Source of the DNA: Corythucha ciliata
Lineage: Eukaryota > Arthropoda > Insecta > Hemiptera > Tingidae
Length of the DNA: 64,000 nt
NCBI GenBank assembly: GCA_038030265.1
Contig: CM075938.1
Span: forward strand, 43,889,189 to 43,953,188
Direction of reading: 5' to 3'
This document shows, in pieces, positions 59,584 through 64,000 of this stretch; the stretch's first letter is position 1; every line of letters begins with the position of its first letter. The notes beneath the pieces are model-generated. The model saw only the letters and a program-made list of their open reading frames with translations. It ran no database searches and was not told the origin of the DNA. A program made the position numbers and the translations under genes.

Positions 59584-61069
59584 GTGAGTTTGTATTTTAC
59601 GAATCACGTTTACAACATTCATTGTCAGAGCCCTAATTGTAGATTCGTTTATGCAGCCTAGGCTTGCACAATTCTTTAAAAAAGTCGTCGGTTACAATCA
59701 GACGACAAGGACTAGTAGTTTTCTAATCCTTGTAACGTACCTACGGTTAGCAATTCTCGAAAAATCAGTTCTGAGTTCTCACTTGTAACGAACTAAACTA
59801 TGAACTGACCGGTGATATTTTAACTGAACAATTTGGCCTTTCCTCGCAGAGACCATAAATAAATGAGGAATTCGTAAAAGAACAAGCGTTGGACTGGTTG
59901 TACGAGTGACCTTCGTCACAGCACTTGTTGATCACGTTTACACTCGGCACTATCATATTTCTTCGCGTATTCAACTTTCAGCTAAAACGGGGGGGGGGGG
60001 AGTCTGAACCAAGGAACGGACTACTTGGTAACACTTGGAGAGGACAAACTGAATCGCGTAACATGCACATCCTTTTTTTTAAAGCACACGTTCCTGGAGA
60101 GGTTGAGTCTCTACTGGACAAGAGCATCAATTTCAACGCAGCAGAGGCTTTTTATTTTTTTTTGTTTCATCCCTGTTAGTAAAGCTCCCGCCCACTTCTC
60201 CTCCTTTTTCTGATTACAAACAAAATTACGTCCCGAACTATGAATATCTCTCAATCGCTTTTGTCCGAAAGCAGGGTCGCAAATGGGGGGGTTGGTCCTA
60301 GGCGGATGGTGCCTCGTACCAATATTTCACTAATTGAACACTGGCAGGGTAAACCTTTTCTGCTAAAATAAATAAATAAAAATGAAATAATTGTGAGAAA
60401 GTAAATTGCTATGATGAAAACGTTTCGGGGAAACAAGTACGCCGCACACCTAAAGCGAAAATGTTCAGTTCTTGATGGTAAAACTATAGCTATCCGTCGG
60501 CGTCGGTTTGGTGGTGAAAGTTCTTGTTTTCTAAGTCAGTTGCGACGTATTGACGGTTGCAGTACAACAGGGAATTCCGAAGTAAATGACTATCAACTGA
60601 AAGTTCATGATCGCTGAGGCGATCTCGTCCCATGGCCCAGTCAGAGGATATTTTCGTGGTACATACTTCCAAGAATAATAATTATAGCAAAAATGATGCT
60701 CATAAAATTTATAGCGATTTCCATTCAACACACTACACAAGTGTAGTGTAGCGTCCTCTCCATAAACACGTTTCAATTCAGAGAGGATGGGTGGGAAAAC
60801 TTACACCACGCGAGTGTATTGCATTGAATGGAAAACGCCAATACATTACCATTTACCCAGGAAAATTAAGGAGAAACAACAACAAAGAAATAAACTGATT
60901 TGACGGCCAACAAACAACAATTTTCCGTGGAGGAGCAAGACCACCCTCCCCTCCAACGATCACCCAAGCATATTTACATTGCTGTAGGCGTGATTCTTCG
61001 TTATGGCGCGCGGTGACGAAACGGCTATGAAACTGTATCACCTTCATCGGCCTTAGTTATACGTCGATA

Positions 61070-61800
61070 GTTATAATTTGCGGATTTGACTACTTTAAAC
61101 CCAAATTTTGTGGTTTTGACACTTCTAGAAATCAGAGAGGTGATTCTGTAACTTTTCCGTATCGAATTTCCCATTGGGTAGTCATGTTTAAAAATCAATG
61201 AAATCAGGTAACGTCGAGGTTCTGTCGAGTTTTCGACAGAAAAACCGATGCGGAAAAGTTACAGAATAGTCCTCCCTGGGCTTGCCATTTTAAAACCGTA
61301 ATTTTGTGCAATCGGCACTGACAGAACCAAATTTTTAGCATTTTATTCAGAGGCGGATTTAGGGTAAAATGTTTGATGGGGGCTTAGCCCTGAGCTTAAG
61401 ATCCCACCCCCTCTCTCAAATCAAACTCCAAATTTTGTGGATTATTGCTCGCAGAACGTGATTTCAAAGGTTTACCCCCCCTCCATGTCATTGACTCCCT
61501 AAAAAGTCACTTGCACCGGGTTGACTCATTCAAAAATGTAATTCCGTGGTTAAACATTTTCGATTTCCAAATTTCACGTATTTGACGCTGACAGAACCCA
61601 ATTTTGCGGCTTTAGCTAATTCAATAACCAAACCTCCTGAGACAAAATTTCACGGATTTGGCATGCCAGAAACCAATTTTGCTGGGCTGGCTCCCTTAAA
61701 ACAAGTTAATTTCACGAGATTTCACACCTTATTTTTTTCTGTAGGTGACATTTTCAGTGTATTGACTCATTTTAAAGCTTTAATTAGAAATTTCAGGGCT
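61070..61800. repeat. Family C array with nested M2 element
   Basis: Units such as CCAAATTTTGTGGTTTTGAC and AAATTTCACGGATTTGGC recur about every 31 bp from 61075 to about 61700. The array is interrupted by an M2 MITE at 61137-61275 and by a segment CAGAGGCGGATTTAGGGT with G-runs near 61349. It ends at the Tc1/mariner element. Confidence 0.65.
61137..61275. mobile_element. MITE family M2, copy 3
   Basis: The left end AGGTGATTCTGTAACTTTTC plus CG pairs with the reverse complement of the right end, GGACTATTCTGTAACTTTTC plus CG. It is inserted in a family C array. Its ends match the copies at 56420 and 57042. Confidence 0.75.
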
Positions 61801-61824
61801 CTGACTCCTTTTAAAAACAAAGTA

Positions 61825-62967
61825 CAGTCAGATTGTGGAGATTTGTACCGATTTTAGGCAGTTTAGCCGTAACTTGAATGCATGATAGCGAATCTTGAAA
61901 TGCTATCCAGGTTTGGCAAATTTCACAAAAACTTGCCTGATTAGAAACCCAGATCATCGCACCCGTTCGTAAAAGTTTGGAAAAATGAACACGTTTCGAG
62001 CTAAAAGTGCTTTTTAGGGCGTTCTTGGCAATAGGCCTTTGTGAATAAATGAAAGTGAAAAATGGAATTATGCACACTATTATTTCTCCTAAAATGATAA
62101 TAAAGCTTCTCGTAGGTATAATCGTGGTCACCGACGCAAAATAAAAACATTTCGTAGCGTTTGTTGCATCAATTCATAACAATTAGTAAATAAAAGAACA
62201 AATAAATTACCTAAAACTTCTTTTTTTACAATACATTTTCCAAATGTCCTCCTCTGTTCCGAAGGCAGTCTCGTGCCCTTTTTCTCGTGGCACCCACTGG
62301 TCACGCGAGGAGAAATGTCGGCTCGAAGGGCCTCAAAAGCTCTTGTAATTCTTTTTCGAAGCTTCTCCTGATGCAGTAAACACGGTATTTTACCAAACCC
62401 GTGGAAATCCATGGGCGCCAAGTTCGGCGATCGAAGTGGTAGTGGAATCGAACCCCCTCGTCATATCCACATATCATAACTTCTATCCAAATGCTGGCGA
62501 AATTCGATAAATTAGGGGGGGGGGGGCACGATCATGTTAAGAATAAGGCTTCGACGAACATCTTCCCCCAGATTTTGCATTGAATGAGGCAAATCGTTCT
62601 GAATAAAGTTGAAATACGCTACGGGAAGTTTTTATTTTGCATCGCTGACCTTGATTAAGGCCTAAAAGAAGTTTGATTTTCATTTTAAATAAGAAGTAGT
62701 GTGTTTAATTCAATTTTTTCCCCTTCATTTCTTCGCAAAGGCCTACTGCAAAGAACACTCAAGCAAGCACTTTTCGCTGGCAATGTGTTCATTTCTTCAA
62801 ACTTTTAAAAAAAGGTGCGATTATCTGAGTTTGGTACTTTTATCCTCACTAATGAGGCAAGTTTTTGTGAAATTGCCAAACCTGGAAGGGATTTCAAGAT
62901 TCGCTATCATGCAATCAAGTTACGGCTAAACTGCCTAAAATCGGCACAAATCTCCACAATCTGACTG
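61825..62967. mobile_element. Decayed Tc1/mariner-like transposon with ~120-bp TIRs
   Basis: The two ends are inverted copies over about 120 bp. Both start CAGTCAGATTGTGGAGATTT and share GCCGTAACTTGA, GCATGATAGCGAATCTTGAA and CAGGTTTGGCAA, with about ten differences. The 1,143-bp element is too short for an intact transposase plus TIRs. The minus-strand remnant between about 62128 and 62450 keeps the C-terminal motif SPNLAPMDF, corresponding to the family's SPDL-P-DF around the third catalytic acidic residue, but the first two catalytic Asp regions are gone. It cannot move by itself. Confidence 0.85.
62128..62450 (-). pseudogene. Tc1/mariner transposase C-terminal remnant
   Basis: A single open stretch starts with RSPNLAPMDFHGFGKIPC and continues with KLRKRITRAFEALRADISPR, matching the family pattern of SPDL-P-DF followed by an LR-RI-EAF helix. 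About 100 residues of an expected ~340 remain. It sits between the inverted ends of the element at 61825-62967, on the minus strand. Confidence 0.6.
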
Positions 62968-62968
62968 G

Positions 62969-63258
62969 TTACTGGAAAAGTGCGACTACTTTTGGGGATA
63001 ACTGGACCAATTCCCACTGAAAAATGTCTGCTCTTTTCGGTAGTGCCCTCAGATTTAATTTACGTGTAACTGTTCTCGATTTATAAGCGCTGAATCCAAT
63101 AAAACCAACGTCATGGCTAAAAATACTAAAATAACGATTATCTCGAAAACGGTTGGAAATCAGACCTATGTTGATATGGACTTTTTTGGTCCATTTTGGA
63201 CCTAGAAAAACCCCCTGCATTATTGCCGTCGACTTACCAAACACCCTGTATATGAGAA
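62969..63258. mobile_element. Transposon end with TACAGGGTGTTTGGTAAGTC terminus
   Basis: On the minus strand from 63258, TACAGGGTGTTTGGTAAGTC is followed by a sequence containing CCAACCGTTTTCGAGATAAT and GCCATGACGTTGG. TACAGGGTGTTT-type ends are common on arthropod DNA elements. Its other end is not visible; the neighbouring Tc1/mariner element may have truncated it. Confidence 0.5.
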
Positions 63259-63341
63259 AACATTGTTTCTTTGGAAATAAAAATAATATGGCGAGCGTTT
63301 ATATGAGGAAGAAACGGAATTCTCTAGCTATTTTTCCTTAT

Positions 63342-63475
63342 ACTTCGGCTTGATAATAACACTTATCTTTGGTAAACAGTGGGACAATCAATTCAGTGAG
63401 GAAATTAGAAGGAAGAGAAGTTGCAACTAATCGAATGAGAGTGTGCTAGCCGCGGGTTCATATTTTTCTTGACGG
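63342..63475. repeat. Dispersed repeat, copy 2 (partner at 10974)
   Basis: Same strand and motif order as 10974-11100, with about 15-20 percent differences and an extra AATCG insertion near 63430. Two copies 52 kb apart with abrupt ends suggest a truncated dispersed mobile element. Confidence 0.75.
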
Positions 63476-63722
63476 TACATACGTGAACAACAAACCCTTG
63501 TGTGAAATTTGCAGCGAACACCATACTTCCTTACCCCACGGAAACATGAAAGTAAAGTATGACTTATCTCGGACACAAAGCGGAATTCTAAAGGGGTCCA
63601 CAGACGTACAATAATTATTGCGCAATAAATTTGTACAATATTTCGTTTCCAGATGTTTAGTTTAATAAATGAGTTGTTCATTATATTGTGCAACCCACAA
63701 ACGTTCAATTTTATTGTAACAT

Positions 63723-63882
63723 AGGCGGATCTAAGGGGGGGGGGGGTTACACCAGATTTACCCCCCCCCCCTTGAGCTTGGAAAATCTCTCAAAACGTGG
63801 GGGAAGGGGGGTGGTGGGGGTTTACTGTGGGAGGGGTTTCCTTTACCCCCCCCCCCTGAGAGAGGTCCCAGATATCCGCCCT
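63723..63882. mobile_element. G/C-run element with AGGCGGATCT ends
   Basis: The left end AGGCGGATCTAAG runs straight into G12. The reverse complement of the right end is AGGGCGGATATCTGGGACCT plus CTCTCAG and a G-run. Between them lie a C11 run and a G-rich segment. The AGGCGGATCTAGG motif also occurs at 6148, 41585 and 61349, each next to G-runs. Confidence 0.6.
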
Positions 63883-64000
63883 TGTACAACCCCTAGTTTG
63901 CACAATATTTATTGTACGTGTATGGGCCGCTTAAAAATGTCAAAATAGTCATTTTGATCACAAATGATGTGTCCCATATAACTCGTGTTCTTCTGTTGAG

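Noticed and set aside
1..64000. CRISPR arrays, operons, riboswitches or phage genes
   Set aside because: The ~30-bp arrays have no conserved repeat/unique spacer structure, and all recognised genes are spliced eukaryotic genes.

Overview
This is nuclear DNA of an invertebrate animal, most likely an arthropod and perhaps a crustacean; the exact lineage is my inference. The evidence is spliced genes with short GT-AG introns (many of 55-75 bp), a Methuselah-type GPCR (a mainly arthropod family), and many small inverted-repeat transposons. I see no operons, phage, CRISPR array or other prokaryotic feature. I found six protein genes by joining exons across frame-consistent splice sites and comparing the products with families I know.

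Layout: the last two exons of folylpolyglutamate synthase (+, 2365-2828) run tail-to-tail into a complete LanC-like gene (-, 2941-4649, 9 exons, 400 aa). Next comes about 8 kb without a recognised gene, holding a 16-bp minisatellite, a triplicated ~296-bp repeat and degenerate ~30-bp arrays. TOMM22 (-, 12683-13475, 4 exons, 137 aa) is head-to-head with DEPDC5/Iml1 (+, 13948-35910, 28 exons, 1,434 aa), the GATOR1 subunit. DEPDC5 is tail-to-tail with INO80B (-, 35964-39495, 7 exons, 292 aa), with only 53 bp between the stop codons. About 11.7 kb of repeat-rich intergenic DNA follows, including a nested hAT/mariner-like pair. A Methuselah-like GPCR (-, 51211-56259, five exons seen, N-terminus probably incomplete) comes next, and the last 8 kb is a dense field of small transposons with a decayed Tc1/mariner element.

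The genes are unrelated housekeeping functions (folate retention, LanC-like enzyme, mitochondrial import, TORC1 control, chromatin remodelling) plus one receptor. They do not form a pathway. What links them is packing: two convergent pairs and one divergent pair share short intergenic spaces.

The most unusual feature is the non-coding DNA. Three distinct degenerate repeat families (called A, B and C here), each with a unit of about 30-31 bp, fill much of the introns and intergenic space. They recur as adjacent blocks, and family B carries a higher-order period of roughly 150-185 bp. On top lie at least ten inverted-repeat element types, several in two or three copies, plus about 25 runs of nine or more G or C. 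All exon joins were made by eye; no similarity search was run.
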